64,000 nt of DNA from Aurelia coerulea (GCA_039566865.1 CM076956.1:12845511-12909510), one strand, 5' to 3'. Counted from the stretch's first letter, positions 22,236 through 34,772 are shown. Numbers and translations are program-made. Notes: generated by a model not told the origin, from the letters alone.

Positions 22236-22541
22236 GATAGACCGTGCCATATAGCTCAGGTATTTCACTTTAAGAAGAAGGCAGCTACCGAAGAAGAAGA
22301 AATCTGGAAAAGTTTAAAACATATTTAACACTCTTTTCAATATTCTACTGGGTGACCCTAAAAAAAATGCAAATTTTTGACAATTCATCAAACTTTTTTG
22401 CAGATGATGAAAATTTCTTCGTTTACATTTGTGTCTAGAACCAGATTAATTTTGGACATTCCAAAATCATGAATGATTTTTTATCCGCGAGAGTCGAGAT
22501 TTTTGTTTTTATTATCACAAGAAAGATTATCATTGATTCTT

Positions 22542-23526
22542 CAGGGGCGGATCCAGACCGGTTTCACCGGTTTCCGTGCATCGGTCAGATTTCCAAACCT
22601 AAGATAAATTTGTATTATCTGCTGGGTATCTGCCTAACTTTACAGAAAAGTAAAATAACTTGAACCTATTTTCACTCCGCAAACCAGTTTCAAGTCAAAA
22701 GGTGATAGTCTTCATAGACATGACATAGGGTACTTCTACACAAAATTTCTCATAAACAATAAGCAACCTACATATGGCAGTCATTTGGCTTTATTTGCTA
22801 TGGTTCTCCAGGAGGTATGTGATTCGAAACCTGCGTTATCAGTTTCAAGTTGCGCAACAGATTTGCACATTTGATTCGCTTTGAATGGCTGTGACGTTTC
22901 GCAATTGTTTTGATATCAAGTCCTTGTAATCTGATGAACCAATAAGGGTTGAGTGAACCTGTCCAGCGACTTCCGTGAACCGGTCGGCAATTGTTCGAAA
23001 TCAGTGAACCTGTGTTGATTAGGAAGTAAACCGTTTCTGAAGGAAGTAAAATATGTTTGCAAAGGAAGTAGATTTTCATCGAATAGAACAAGAACGAGAA
23101 GGGCCAGCAGACAGCAATGGCTGACCCAGAAAAGGAAGATCTTTATCGACTTCACAGTGCCATCGAAGAGAAGAGTGAAGGAGAGATATAGCACACAAAA
23201 CAAAAATACGAGTGTATTTTAGGAAGTTTTGAAGTTGAAGGAAGGCGTAAGAGAATTTAACTTAAATTTTAAGGGTCTGAGGGGTGACCAACATCGATGT
23301 GCACAGACATTCGTCGATAAAGTTATTATGCAGAGGATGGGGGGTAGAAATTACATGGAAAAGCTCTAGACCTGCAGCCCATCATTATTTATGTAAAAGG
23401 GCGTTGCCCTTGTTTTCCGAGAGTCTGAAGGGCGTGGTCATAAAAAATTTTTCTGGGGGCTTCGCCCCCAGACCCCCTTCTTAGCCCCTATAAACCGGTC
23501 AGAATTCAGGGCTGGATCCGCCCCTG
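22542..23526. mobile_element. 985-bp hAT-like non-autonomous element
   Basis: The ends are CAGGGGCGGATCCAGACCG and the complement of GGCTGGATCCGCCCCTG, with ACCGGT near both ends. Near the right end is GGGGGCTTCGCCCCCAGACC, a hairpin common in hAT-type elements whose termini read CAG-GGGCGGATCC. The flanking 8-mers (TGATTCTT and TACAATTT) do not match, so either the flank has decayed or the termini are slightly misplaced. No transposase frame of useful length was seen. Confidence 0.6.
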
Positions 23527-23594
23527 TACAATTTGAAAAAGTTGTTACATAAATGATTTAAGTATCAAAAATAGCTTAGATGTTAAAACACGAC

Positions 23595-23619
23595 ATTTCG
23601 AGCATATACTCGTTATCAA
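23595..23619 (-). other. Hammerhead-like motif in left Penelope arm
   Basis: Minus strand: TTGATAA, C, GAG-TATATG-CTC, GAAAT. Paired with the motif of the right arm. Compared with the hammerhead core CUGANGA, C3 is U and G8 is A, a change that would keep the C3-G8 pair as U-A. One extra base stands before stem II, as at 7007 and 15410. Confidence 0.3.
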
Positions 23620-23751
23620 GTGACTCAAAATCAATCGAGCCGAGCAAAGACAAGAGAAGATTCGACATTAGCCTCACTACATAAGGACCCTCTAGTTACG
23701 CTCATCTAATTGAGTTGAATTGTTGCATTTTGCAGTTCAAAAGCAGAGGAA

Positions 23752-24503
23752 ATGTCTTCTTTTTTCAAACGAAACAAGTACCCTGACCACATTACCCAAG
23801 CAGCTTTCAATAAAGTTAAGGATCTTTCTCAAGACGAAGCCCTCCAACCTTCTAACAACGAAAACAGCAACAACCGCATTCCTTTCACCCTGACCTACCA
23901 CCCTTTTAACAACAATGTAAAGAACATAATTTATAGCAACTTCAACATTCTAACCAACGACACAGAAATACAAAGAACATCTTTATTGCACCTCCACTTA
24001 TGGCTTTTCGCAGAGACAAGAATTTAAAGGACTCCCTAGTCAAAACCAACCTAGCAACCTCACAACTGCCTGGTACTTTCCCTTGCCAACATCGCCTCTG
24101 TCAGACCTGCACCCACATAAACCAATCATCCACTATCACCAACCAAAATCGATCCTTCAATATCAGATCTAACTTTACCTGTTCATCATCCTGCGTTATC
24201 TATTGTATCATCTGCACCAAATGTAAATCTCTCTACATCGGCGAAACCTCCCGACAAATTAACAACCGTTTTGGAGAACATAAACGCAATGTGAGAAACA
24301 AGGTCCACCTCGATGAAAACCATGAAAACGATCCAGACAGTAACATATCCAAACATTACTCAACTGCCGACATGTCCATTCTTGGCTTATTATATGCACC
24401 TCAAGACACCACCAAACGCAAGACCTTGGAGAAACGCTTAATTTTTAACTTAACAACTCTTTATCCTAATGGACTAAATAAGCAATTTACGTATCTGCAA
24501 TAG
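23752..24503 (+). pseudogene. RT tail plus GIY-YIG endonuclease, frameshifted
   Basis: The first part (23752 to about 23970) reads MSSFFKRNKYPDHITQAAFN and FTLTYHPFNNNVKNIIYSNF, the linker after the RT domain. A one-base frameshift near 23970 moves the reading to the frame of PPLMAFRRDKNLKDSLVKTN. There follow a Cys-rich linker (FPCQHRLCQTCTHI) and the GIY-YIG nuclease with CIICTKCKSLYIGETSR and the catalytic-type arginine region RFGEHKRNVRNK. The frame ends with TLYPNGLNKQF, the usual family C-terminus. In intact Penelope-like elements this nuclease nicks target DNA for reverse transcription. The copy lacks the RT core. Confidence 0.8.
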
Positions 24504-24638
24504 GGCCTTCCTTACTCTTTTCTCACATTCCTCCTATTCCCCATTCCCCATTAACGCTACGTCACGTCGCATCTCGCATTCCTTCCTATTTGTCGAATCT
24601 TCTCTTCTCTTTGCTCGGCTCAATTGATTTTGAGTCAC

Positions 24639-24663
24639 TTGATAACGAGTATTTGCTCGAAAC
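24639..24663 (+). other. Hammerhead-like motif in right Penelope arm
   Basis: Plus strand: TTGATAA, C, GAG-TATTTG-CTC, GAAAC followed by GTC. The self-complementary ACGT after GAAA could form stem III only between two molecules, as proposed for dimeric hammerheads with minimal stem III. Activity is inference. Confidence 0.35.
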
Positions 24664-24709
24664 GTCGTGTTTTTAACATCTAAGCAATTTTTGGTACTTA
24701 AATCATTTA

Positions 24710-27100
24710 TTTATTATATTACTGTTCAATTACATAGTACCACACGTAACCAACATATTTTTATTGAAAAAGTTGTTGTTCTCAATAAAAGATGACAGTT
24801 TTGCAGTTTCGCCGTTTCGAGAACGCAGAGAAAGCTTTGTGCACGCAGCCACCAAATATAGTGGCCAACATTTACAATTTATCAGTCCTTAGGCCCGATA
24901 TGTAACCTTATCATCTAGGGTAGTTTAGGCCTAATTCTATGTTATTTGTAGTGTAGTTCTTGTGGCTCATTATGAGTCGCCATCGTTAAAGCTTATGTTT
25001 ATGAAAGAAGCATAGCTGGTACCTTCATCATCATCATCATCATCATCATCATTAATTTATTTACAAAGTAGGGTGAAACAAAACCATAGCTAAAATTACA
25101 GCTAATTAAGGCCTACTAAGGCCTACCTTCACAGTGGGACAGAGGACTTGAGGGCGGGAAATCCCTGCAGCTGGCGTCACAAGTGCTCGCTGTGTGGGAC
25201 CAAGAAAAAATGAAAATAAGAAATTCAAATGCAAAGAAAAATAACACAATCAGCTGGGATAACTGATACCTCAGGTACTTCATGGCAGGACTAAAGGTAC
25301 CTCCTATGCTGACCTAGGGGATCATAGAATTTCTTAATAGTTTACATACATGTTTACCGTCTCTTTTCTTGGTTCCATCTTCAGGCTCAGCACAAAGGGA
25401 ACGGGGGTTAATCCGTTGTTGACAGAGTAAACGCCTCTTGAAATTATTGCTCAAAATAAAGGTTTATTTTAAGTGTCATTAGATATTCTATCACAATCGG
25501 GAAAAAGTTACCGTTGTTCAAAGTAGCTTTAATCATTGACTAAACAGTGAAAAAAAAATTCTAAGATAGATACAGTAATCAAATTGAGACGATTTTTGTG
25601 ACGTTTGCACTATTTTTGGACTCCAGGCAAAACAAATTAACAGACTTATTACGGTTGACGAAATAGGCTTGGCGCAAGTCTAGACTCCAGGCTACCCTAT
25701 ACTTGAGAACAACAATTGTGAGCCGTATGAGCCAAATAAACTCCTTTAGTTATTTTTAGTGCAGTTATTTAAATCATCTGTGCCTGCATTACAATCGTTT
25801 GTTTTGATGTTCGTGGATTTCATGAATTGCGTTCAATTCAAGTCCAATGCTTAACACATGTAAGGAAAAACATGGTCGCATCTGGGGCTGCAGTGACGTG
25901 CTGCTGACTTGAGGAACACCACAAAATTAGTTTCATGCAGCATGAATTTAGGCCAACTTTACAAATAAGCCTGCAATGCATGCCGGTTGCCACAAAGTCA
26001 TTTAAATTGACTGCAAAACGTCCCTGAATGTTGTGATTTAATACTCTACGTGCCCTTACGAGAGACGTCGGTTGCTTAGGCTTTCAAATCCACTGTATTC
26101 TTTACAAATGCTGTCAAAATTTGCAGGGCTTATGAAGGATCGTTTGTGATCTCATCTTAATCGAAAGATTAATGAACTATTTTGAGAGGAATCAGATCTC
26201 GGCTGTAATTATATCAGGTTAGACTGAGCTGTTTTTGGGAGATGCTTTGGAACCAAAGTACAACCAAAGATTATGTAGAGTAAAGTGGTTTTTGGTCATA
26301 GAACTACCATTTTATTGCAAAATATTGCATGCAAGGTATCATTTAAAACAGATATGAGAGCTGAACTTAAATCTTTCAAGCGTTATGAAATTTTGTTGAC
26401 TTAAGGAGGGCTCAGTCACTTGGGAATTATTTGAAGTTTTTTTGCTTTTTCAAATTTTCAAACAAAGGGTTCTGGCATTGAATTAACATTTTTTCTGCAT
26501 TTTTAAAAGGGTTAATAGCGTTATAAGAAAAACTGTCAACCTTTTCAAGAATATAGAAAAAATTCGAATATGACGCTGGTACCCTTTCTTTCAAACATCA
26601 CTTGATTTTGACATTGCTGGAGAACAACAGAAGCGCTGTTTTTGAAGCAGCTACTTACTCTGCCTTCCTCAGTCATAAATCAGCAAACAACTTGTCGACT
26701 GACTCAAAAAAAATGGCCTCAAACTCTGAGTTGAAACCGGACCTATGCAGCTGTGTAAAAAGTGACACAATTAGTGATACAGCTCCTCCACAGTGGCCAC
26801 ACAAACGGGGCACAATTTTTGGGGACACCCTGTCGTTCCAAGCTGCTTGGCACTGATCCACAAAACGCACAACTGATTCAGTGTAAGCCCCCACATGAAA
26901 CAGGGTGCCAAAGAAGCCCAGTATTAAAAACACTGGGGCAAGCGAAGGTTTTGGTTTCTTTGAGTTAAGATAGGTATGTATTTTAATGATTTCAGCTGCT
27001 CGGCTCTCGGCTCTAATACAGTGGCGCGCTGCGCTCCATTAGATTAGCGAGAGCCGCCGCAGGCAGCCAGATACTGGAGGCACCCAGCCCTCCGCATGAG
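24710..27100. other. Gene-poor; (CAT)n at 25025-25053 and a coding-like patch at 26602-26968
   Basis: Mostly unique AT-rich sequence. Between 26602 and 26968 both strands have open frames of 84-86 codons. The minus-strand one (26933-26673) reads TESVVRFVDQCQAAWND and LCGHCGGAVSLIVSLF and is followed by a GTAAGT. I recognise neither strand's product. It may be a decayed mobile-element exon. A short imperfect palindrome (GGCTCTCGGCTCTAAT..GCGAGAGCC) lies at about 27005-27055. Confidence 0.35.
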
Positions 27101-27103
27101 CTA

Positions 27104-27675
27104 GGAATAGACCTTTTAGCTATTCTAGAAAAGACTCTGAATCGAACGATAGTTTATGTAGCCTCACATTCCACCTTACGCGTAAGCCCGATCTGAACTT
27201 ATGGTGGCTCACTGCTAAAAAATTTCAAAATCACGAAACAGCGATAAGGTGGCTCACTACCATGTAAAAATAAGTTAAAACACACAAAAAATTGGTTAAA
27301 GGCATTGAGTCCATATAAATAGCTGAGCGTTAACGCTATCCTGAATTTTGCTGATAAACTGCTGATGGTCCTTTGTTATCGCACAATAGTGCTAAAGTCA
27401 TTAGCAGTGGAGACCAAAGGCTTCTTAACCCTTGCATTGTCCTCGGGAATTTCTTTGGTTTAATTTCAATAGCGATTGAATCACAACTTTTGTTTTAGGA
27501 TTGAACAGAAGTTGATATTGGCCACAAGCGCGCTATTTATGCGAACTCAGTGTCTTTAAGGTGGCTCGCTACAGAAAAAACTTTCACGGACTTGGTGTCC
27601 TTTCGCTCATGGAATAAAGATGTATCAAAATGTCACTCGATCCAGACTCTTTTGTAGAACCTATAAAAGGTCTAG
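27104..27675. mobile_element. Foldback element, 'AGACCTTTTAGCTATTC' family, copy 1
   Basis: The left end (ATAGACCTTTTAGCTATTCT, then AAAGACTCTGAATCGA) and the right end (complement, 27630-27675) are inverted repeats. Inside, the word GGTGGCTCACTAC or a close variant recurs in direct orientation at 27203, 27246 and 27556. The last copy is preceded by TTAA, so another element's end may be embedded. A short second member is at 39576-39769. Confidence 0.55.
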
Positions 27676-27994
27676 TTGCAAACCCACGCGTAGATACCAC
27701 TATCAAAGGAACTAAATTTCTTTGGATTGATACTCAATGCATGTTTGCACATTTTGATTAACGTCAAGCATCTTTGGGGCCCATAATATGCTTCATTGGA
27801 GTCGTGTCTTCGGCTTGTTTATTCTGAAGTCTTATCAAAATAAATGTGTGCTGATATGACGTGGAATGATAGACCCCCCTTGCATGAGAACTCGCAATAT
27901 CTCACCGTCACCTTGAGTTGATAAGATAATAAACAACGTTTCGATATAAAATCTTCGTCAGTGTACAAAATCTTCGATAGTGTCATAAGCTTGC

Positions 27995-28155
27995 GAGGCA
28001 GGGGGAGGGGCGGGGGCGGCAGCCCCCAACCGGAAAATGTTTCGACAATTAGCTACAATTGGGCAAACATCTGTCCTTAGTCAAGCAAAAATGTTGGTAA
28101 ACAATGAACTTCGTGTCGGGCAGCCCCTCTAGATTTTTCTCCCCATAAACTTATA
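27995..28155. repeat. Dispersed repeat shared with 56790-56870
   Basis: Words TGTTGGTAAACAATG, GTGTCGGGCAGCCCC and CTAGATTTTTC are found inverted at 56790-56870 (inside an F-family remnant). G/C-rich head, no coding potential, class unknown. Confidence 0.6.
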
Positions 28156-28199
28156 ATTGTGTTTTTAGAACAGTTGTGTTTTTATCATTTCCTTTGTGC

Positions 28200-28455
28200 C
28201 CAGGGGGGACACTCGCCACATACGCATATGGGGGGGTCAGTCCGAGAAATTTTCAGGAACCCCAAAAATATCAGTTTAGCTTCATTACAACCCAAAATAT
28301 CAGCTCATTTTATACCTTGACATCTGTAAACGAGCATAAAAGATCCTGAAACAATGCAAATAGAGGCCAGGATTGCCTCTAAAGAACCCAGAAATATCAT
28401 TTTTGATTACAAAGTCCACTTTGTAATCTAAGAAGGGGCTTCGATGTCAGTCAGT

Positions 28456-28487
<32 letters not shown>

Positions 28488-29575
28488 AAGTAAGTAACCC
28501 ACTTCCGTCACGCTCGTTAAAGTGATTGATTAACGTTTTATCTCAGCTAATTGGCACTGAAATAAAGAAAGCGCACATAAAGCGCATACAAGACAGAAGT
28601 TTCCCGCGATCCTATAGGAACATTTGACGTCGGCTTATTTCATGTTAGACAGATTTGACACCTTAAGATGGATAAATCACCAAGATGTTTACCCTGACGC
28701 AACAACAAATTTACCCAGAATTGGCACGTTCTTGACTTCATTAGCAGCTCAATTATGTCAAAACAATCGTTTTCTAGAACGAACGAATCATTAGCCTTAT
28801 TGATAGTACTCATTATGCAAATAAGTCAACTTTAGAGGATGATGTAACCGGCGGCCTGCACAGAGGCTAGCATTCGCAGCATCACCGAAGGTAGAAGGAT
28901 CCCCCTCCTACACAGCTACAGAAAGTTGCAGAATCCCAGCAAACAATGGTGCCATTGACAGGGGAAAGGCACGAGATCACACTGAACCAAACCATCTTCA
29001 TGCATATCATTCTGCACAGAGGTCATCTTCGTGACTGCTTGTCTCAAATTAGATGCCCGCGAATAGCAACAATTGAAACGTTCTGTTGGGTTCTGCATAA
29101 GTAATTTTGCGTTATCGTAAATCTCACATGACATCTCATTTGACACAAATGCACCACTAGTTTTGTGCACGAACTAAGCAAACTAGGGGTAATGACTTTT
29201 GATTTTTGCGTATCGTTCTCGTTTGACATAAAGACCAAGATATTGCTTTTGAGGCTATTCTTGTCCTTACACAAGGCGCTTGATTCTCCATTGAAGGCCA
29301 CTTTAGCAGCAACACTCATCTCTCTAACAGCATCTACGATCATTTGGGGTTATGAAGAAATCAATATTCAGATATTCTTATGCTTGTTTAGCTCATGACA
29401 GACTTTGTAATCATCCAAAAGGATCTTATGTTCACAATATTTGATGCCCAAAAATATAAAAAACATAATTTAAATCTATTTGGACCCAAAAATATCAATT
29501 TGGGCAATACTCTGACCCAAAAATATCGGACTTACCTCCCCGTATGTGCATGTGCTGAGTGCCCCCCTTGGGCCT
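28200..29575 (-). repeat. G-tract repeat family b, split by an insertion
   Basis: 28200-28404 and 29425-29575 together make one copy of the repeat at 11740-12085, on the opposite strand. The join can be read directly: the intact copy has AATATCATTTTCACAATATT, and here AATATCATTTT and TTCACAATATT are separated by the inserted element at 28405-29412 plus a short filler (ATCCAAAAGGATCTTATG). Confidence 0.8.
28405..29412. mobile_element. 1008-bp DNA element with GATTACAAAGT ends
   Basis: The ends are GATTACAAAGTCC and GACTTTGTAATC. The left terminus is itself a 24-bp palindrome. An (AAAG)n/(TAAG)n microsatellite follows at about 28465-28497. No recognised transposase: open frames on either strand (29044-29343 minus, 28916-29170 minus) have no domain. 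A partial opposite-strand copy is at about 47000-47553, with a perfect terminal palindrome GATTACAAAGTACTTTGTAA.. at 47532-47553. Confidence 0.65.
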
Positions 29576-30660
29576 TTGTGTCATTTTGATGATAGTATAG
29601 TTTCATACTAATCATAATTAATGCTAAATGTAAAAACGGCGCATTAAATCTGAAAATTCAAGATTAGCCAGGGAAATATACATTATTCATGAGAGGAGAA
29701 ACGAACCGCAGAAGTTATTTGATAATGTAACAGCATTGCAGCTGAACGATGACGTATATTGACATAAATCAACGGTTTAATTTCACCGCCTGATAGCGTG
29801 AAACGATCATATTTACAATCGATAACACTTATTCGGATGCGCAGCGCAGTCAGAGAATGGAAAAGCAAAACAACGCTCGTTCTCTGGTCATCTCATCAAC
29901 TGATTAATTATGATTTAATTACTGTTAGGTCAGATGAACATGGCAATATGGAAAACCTGCAATACGATTAATGAATTTGAAATCCGTTATCAGTCTTAGA
30001 CTGAGCAACGGCAGGTGAATTTGAGACTAAGGAAACGATAAAAACGGATGTGCAGGATGGCCCAATAAAGGCAGAAATTTTGTTACAACGGTATCTACAT
30101 CTAATGCCTTTGCCAATAAATAGTCTTGCATTTGAATATTTGTCCAAGCTATTTGTAAAAAACTCAATTCATAACACGTTAGTACAAAGAATGAACCAGT
30201 TTCGAGATATCCTGACAGATCACACCTATCTCTGCTCCTTATTTTTGCCGCTACTTTCTACCTACTTTCCTCTCTTCCCCTTTCATCCTTTCATCTAGCT
30301 CTATTTTTAAAGTTTTTATTAGATTGTCATTGCCATGTTACCCCATTGTGATCTAGGTTTATAGGTAGGCCCCTAATTATTGTAAGACCACCATCATCAC
30401 CACCACCACCACCACCATCACTGTATCAATCAAATCGGTCAGAGTCTTTTTCAAATCAGTTCCAGTATTTCTCTACTGTCAATGGAAGTGTTATTCATTA
30501 TATTATAGTTGGATTTCCTGTTGTTTCCAGGCCTCCAGGGACTGTAAGATTGCCTGCAGAAATATAGCTAAGCTAAGCATGACCTTTGTAATATTTCGAG
30601 TTATGAATAGAAAGCAAGGCTATAAATCTCTTTCACATACAAAATACTACATGGTGACAG
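29576..30660. other. No recognisable gene; short (CAC)n at about 30389-30420
   Basis: AT-rich DNA with a short CAC/CAT repeat. The open frame 30050-30298 has no domain. Confidence 0.5.
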
Positions 30661-30670
30661 GAGCGGAATC

Positions 30671-30785
30671 AAGGTGAAGTTGCAGCGCTGAGATCATGGA
30701 AGTAGCTAAGCGCTAATCGAATCCATGACTCCTTGCCATAAAGCTCACGCAGTGGGCTTCTATCGGGTATCGAGCCTGTAAATTA
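30671..30785 (-). mobile_element. tRNA-derived SINE, 5'-truncated copy
   Basis: On the minus strand it contains GGCTCGATACCCG (Pol III B-box type) followed by the same body as at 52621-52806 (AGCCCACT.., TGGATTCGATTAG, GATCTCAGCGCT) and ends CAACTTCACCTTG. The A-box half is missing. Confidence 0.65.
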
Positions 30786-33412
30786 CAAAGAGTATCAAGA
30801 TCTCTACGCAGTATATATGGTAGTAATAATAATTATAATATGAGAAACTAAAAACCACCATCAAAAATAAACAGAAAGAAAATGAATAAAAACACAACTG
30901 TTAAAAAATTCAGAACATTTCAATTAAAAATTCTGCATAATTATAATGATAATAATTTCTTTATTTAAGGTTAGCTTCTCGTCTAGCTGATCCTAAGTAA
31001 CATCAACCAAAACTTAAATACGAGTCAATAACAGAATTAAAACTAGCATACATGATATCAATCAATCTACAACTATAGAAACCCTAATTTTCAACGTATC
31101 ACTTAAATAATTCACAGTTGCGATCAAAATCGTAGCTTTTAATTTTTATTTTGAAACTATTCAATGTCTGGGACTCTTTTATGGAAGATGGCATTGCATT
31201 GCAAGCCATATCTTAGATTCAAGGAAACGTGCATTTTCAATACCATAAACTACCAATCAAAATAGAGAGGTGCCCGGGCACGCTTCTATATATGGTAGTG
31301 GCTGGGTTACAAGCTTTGGAATACGAGAAAACAGTAAGAAATAGCGCATGACTAACCCATACCTCCTTTCCATGGGACCGTGCGACTTGGCCCAACCTCA
31401 TTTTGGTTTAGGTTTCAACTTGAGAAAACGAGGGATTTATGTCGTTTAGTTTGAAAAGCAAAGCCAAGAGAATAATCAACGAAGAAACTGCGAAGGACCA
31501 CTCTGGTACGGCTCTTTACTTTCAAATTCATATCAACTCTTCTTACCACTCTTGAACGAAGATATTGAAAATTGGGAAGAAATTGTTTTCCTCAATTTCA
31601 TGTTCAAATGGAAACCATAGCAACACTGTACGAAAAGCAGAATGCTCGAGGCAATGGCGTATGGGCCTAAGTTGTCGGCTAACGTCTCAGATGATAAAAT
31701 GCCTCAAAATTCAAGTTTTCAATGACGTTAGCAATGAACAAAGCCACAAGTATCCAGATGAATGTTTTCTCAATCCAAGAATCAACGAGTTTCCTCATTT
31801 TGAAGGCCACTTAGCTTCCGTGAGCTTTATCACATTTCATCACAGCAATAAACATTTCCAACTGGCGAAGGTTGCCATGAACACGAATTAACTTCGTTTC
31901 AATGTGAATAGAAAAATCGGTGCCCTCTTTGTTTCTTTTCGTCCTAATTTTTTATGTGAAATTCAAGAAGTCCCAGTTTGAGTAAAACAATATGTTGTTC
32001 TTGTTGTTGTCATTGTTGTTGTTGCGATAACTGGGACTATTTCATGAGTCTACAAGTAACCATGGAGCATCAACTCTACACGTAGTCTCGGATTGGAGAA
32101 GTAACCATGAAGCATCAACTCTACACGTAGTCTCGGATTGGAGAATAAAAAAAAATTCGACACCCCTTGTAAGCCCCTCACCTGCCCCATGATTGCATCT
32201 GCTCTTTAAAAATAGCGATCAAATGGATGCCATTTTTGAATGGGAATTAAAAGGAATGGTCACCAAAATGACCAAATATGGCTGATTTCCCCGCATGCGC
32301 AGACAGATGGAGTTCAAACCCCCATCAACTGGGGCACATTATGACTTCTAAGGTATACCAATGAACCGTTTTTCAATTCTTTGTCCCGTTTTCCCGTGAC
32401 AGCGACCTAAATTTAACCGATTTCTGCCAAGCAAGAAGTCTTTGGAATATTTAATGAGCCCTTTGTTATCGAATAGCCAATCAAACTGCGAATTTGACCT
32501 AAACGCTTACCGCTACCAGGATCAGTACTGACGTACGAAATTGGCACTTGGAACGGAACCAGGTTGGATAAAAACCTGGCTCGCTACTGAAACCTGTCTT
32601 GCAACGCCGTTGCGAACAAGTTTTAAGTGAGAAAATCATCATGAAGCCTTGTAGACACTGCGACAAAACACATATTTAATTCTGCTTCAGACCTGAGTCA
32701 TCAAATATTGATGCGAGTTAAACAGTTTAAAAATTCAATTTAAGAAAAGAAGGTTGCAATGGAAAATGGCGAGAAAATCAGATCAGTTGCGGAGAAGAAG
32801 TGAATGGAAACTGCACAATTGTCTTCTAACAGGATTTCATAATCGAGTTGATTTGATCAATTTGTCACCATTTTGATTGAAAACATACTGTAACAGAATG
32901 TAAAGCAGATTTCCATATCAACATTGATTCATAGATACTGTTGAGACTGATAGCAAAAGCCAGCGTATGCCTCTTTCGCTCTTTCCTCCTCCTCTCCGTC
33001 TCCCTCCGCAGTAGCAGTAGGGGCTGCGCGCAGGCCTGCTAGCAAGCACTGAAGAGGCTTTAAAAAACAGCATATTGGAAATATGTACTTGCCATGCGCG
33101 AAACTAACCCAAAGGAAACAAAGGTATCAACTTAAACTATGATTGCTGCCTTTATGAACTTGCTGCCAAGTACAATATCACAACATCTGCCATTATGAGT
33201 AGATAGCTACCATCATGAATTTGTCACTGTGTAACTGTGTAAACCATTGACGTAATTTTTGAAGGGTAAACAGAGAAATATCATCAACGGATTGGCATGC
33301 GATGGGCCTTCAGTCAGCGGTAAGCATGTTTTCCATATGGTTTGCAAACAAGGCGAACAAAATAGAGAGCTCAGAGGAAATGTACTTTGTTTTACATGCA
33401 CTTCAATCAAGG
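30786..33412. other. Gene-poor; 45-bp tandem duplication at 32056-32145
   Basis: Two exact-spaced 45-bp units (GTAACCATGGAGCATCAACT.. / GTAACCATGAAGCATCAACT..) differ by one base. A (TTG)n stretch at about 31990-32025 with GCGATAACTGGGACTAT is the inverted partner of 14360-14400. The open frame 31565-31891 shows no domain. Nothing else recognised. Confidence 0.5.
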
Positions 33413-33706
33413 GAGCCTACCTTGTAGGAACTGTGTTTATTCCCAGTACTGTTTTCGTGACATAGTACACAGAGCAATTGCTGTTCTGTTAATCCGTGTT
33501 TTCAAATTCTAGCGTTTGTTAGTGTTGACCAATCAAAATCACGCTGTCTGGTCATCTCGTATAACAGTTAATCTCGTATTACATCAACACCGGAATTTGA
33601 AACCACAAAGTTATTCTTACGTCATCTTGACCTTGACAGGACAGACTCTGTGTACTGGGTCACGAAAACAGTACTGGAAATAAACACAGTCCCTACAAGG
33701 TAGGCG
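33413..33706. mobile_element. Foldback element about 294 bp
   Basis: Inverted arms 33413-33475 and 33638-33706 share CCTACCTTGTAGG.ACTGTG, CAGTACTGTTTTCGTGAC and the complement. No target duplication was identified and there is no coding frame. Confidence 0.7.
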
Positions 33707-34530
33707 CCATTGCTTCAATGCTCCATCGAGGGCCACCAAGAGGGAAGAAAGAAGAGGGGAGTTGCAACGAGGCTACAGGCATTAATGGGCCCCATGAAAT
33801 GTTCAAATATTTCAAAGATCCTTGGAAGATATACCCTCGTTTCCAACGGAAGATATCTTTACGCAGGGTGAAGTAGAATGTATGAACTTTCTCCTTTATA
33901 CTTTTTCACTTCCTGTAACATCTGTATTTAAAAATCCTTCAGTCAGTACCACGAGAAACATCACAAAATATCGTCTCTTCAATGGCTCTGTGTCTGCGCA
34001 CATAAAACAGCACAAAGTTTAAATGAAAGGTGTTACGGCTTCGAATTATCTGACTGTTCCCACTATACCGTCCCCTTCCCATAAATTTCCCGAGCGGTTC
34101 GAATTATTTCCAAAAATTGATCTTTGAAGAGTATACAAAATCTCAAAGGAAATTACATCATTCAATTCATTTCATTTTCTTGTCTTCAAACTGTCCAGTA
34201 TGGGTTGAAAGATGGTTTCAACATTACTGTTAGATAAAAATCAAATCTCTTACATGGTAATTCCAGAATGGCACAAGATCTTTCTTAGGAAATTGACAAT
34301 AGGCAGAAACTTTATTTGCAACTTGTGAGGATGCGTGTTCAGCACAAGATGACTCAAAAGGGCGAAAAAGTAAAATAACAGCATTTTGCACAGAGACGAA
34401 CATAATTAAGGCACGCTTGTGATACTTCATGACATAAACATCTACATTTCCAAGATTTCACCACTTTATCACATCACAAATCAACCAAATAATCAAAAAC
34501 ACTGAAAGATATCCACCAAAAAGAAACACC
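33707..34530. other. No recognisable gene
   Basis: Short chance frames only. No repeats noticed apart from a duplicated TTTCATT-type stretch near 34160. Confidence 0.45.
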
Positions 34531-34772
34531 ATTGAAACCGAGGGGCAAATCACTGATTTTTTTTCGTACACCTTCCTTAAAATCACAAAAAAATCACATA
34601 CAAAAATCACAAAATCACCATACAAACATCACAAAAATCACAAAATCATAGAAAAATCACAAGAAAAAATCACAAGAAAAAATCACTAAAATCACAGAAA
34701 AAAATCGTGTGATTTTAAAATCACAAAAATCACGTACGCTATCTTGAGAAGTGATTTGCCCCTCGATTGAAA
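34531..34772. repeat. (AAAATCAC)n repeat inside an inverted repeat
   Basis: ATTGAAACCGAGGGGCAAAT and its complement (34751-34771) enclose about 170 bp of AAAATCAC-like repeats. The outer arms look like element termini (GAGGGGCAAATCAC), with the interior replaced or expanded as microsatellite. Four close CAAAAATCAC words occur in tandem around 34600-34700. Confidence 0.75.

Larger units (their letters stand above)
23551..24709 (+). mobile_element. 5'-truncated Penelope-like element with inverted terminal arms
   Basis: The left arm (23551-23673) and right arm (24588-24709) are inverted copies sharing TCAAGTGACTCAAAATCAAT, CGAGCATA(T)ACTCGTTATC and TAACATCTAAG(C/A)-type words. Between them lies only the C-terminal part of the element's protein gene. 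Terminal repeats in inverted orientation and 5' truncation are both known for Penelope-like retroelements. The reverse transcriptase core is absent, so it cannot move by itself. It sits about 25 bp right of the hAT-like element. Confidence 0.75.
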
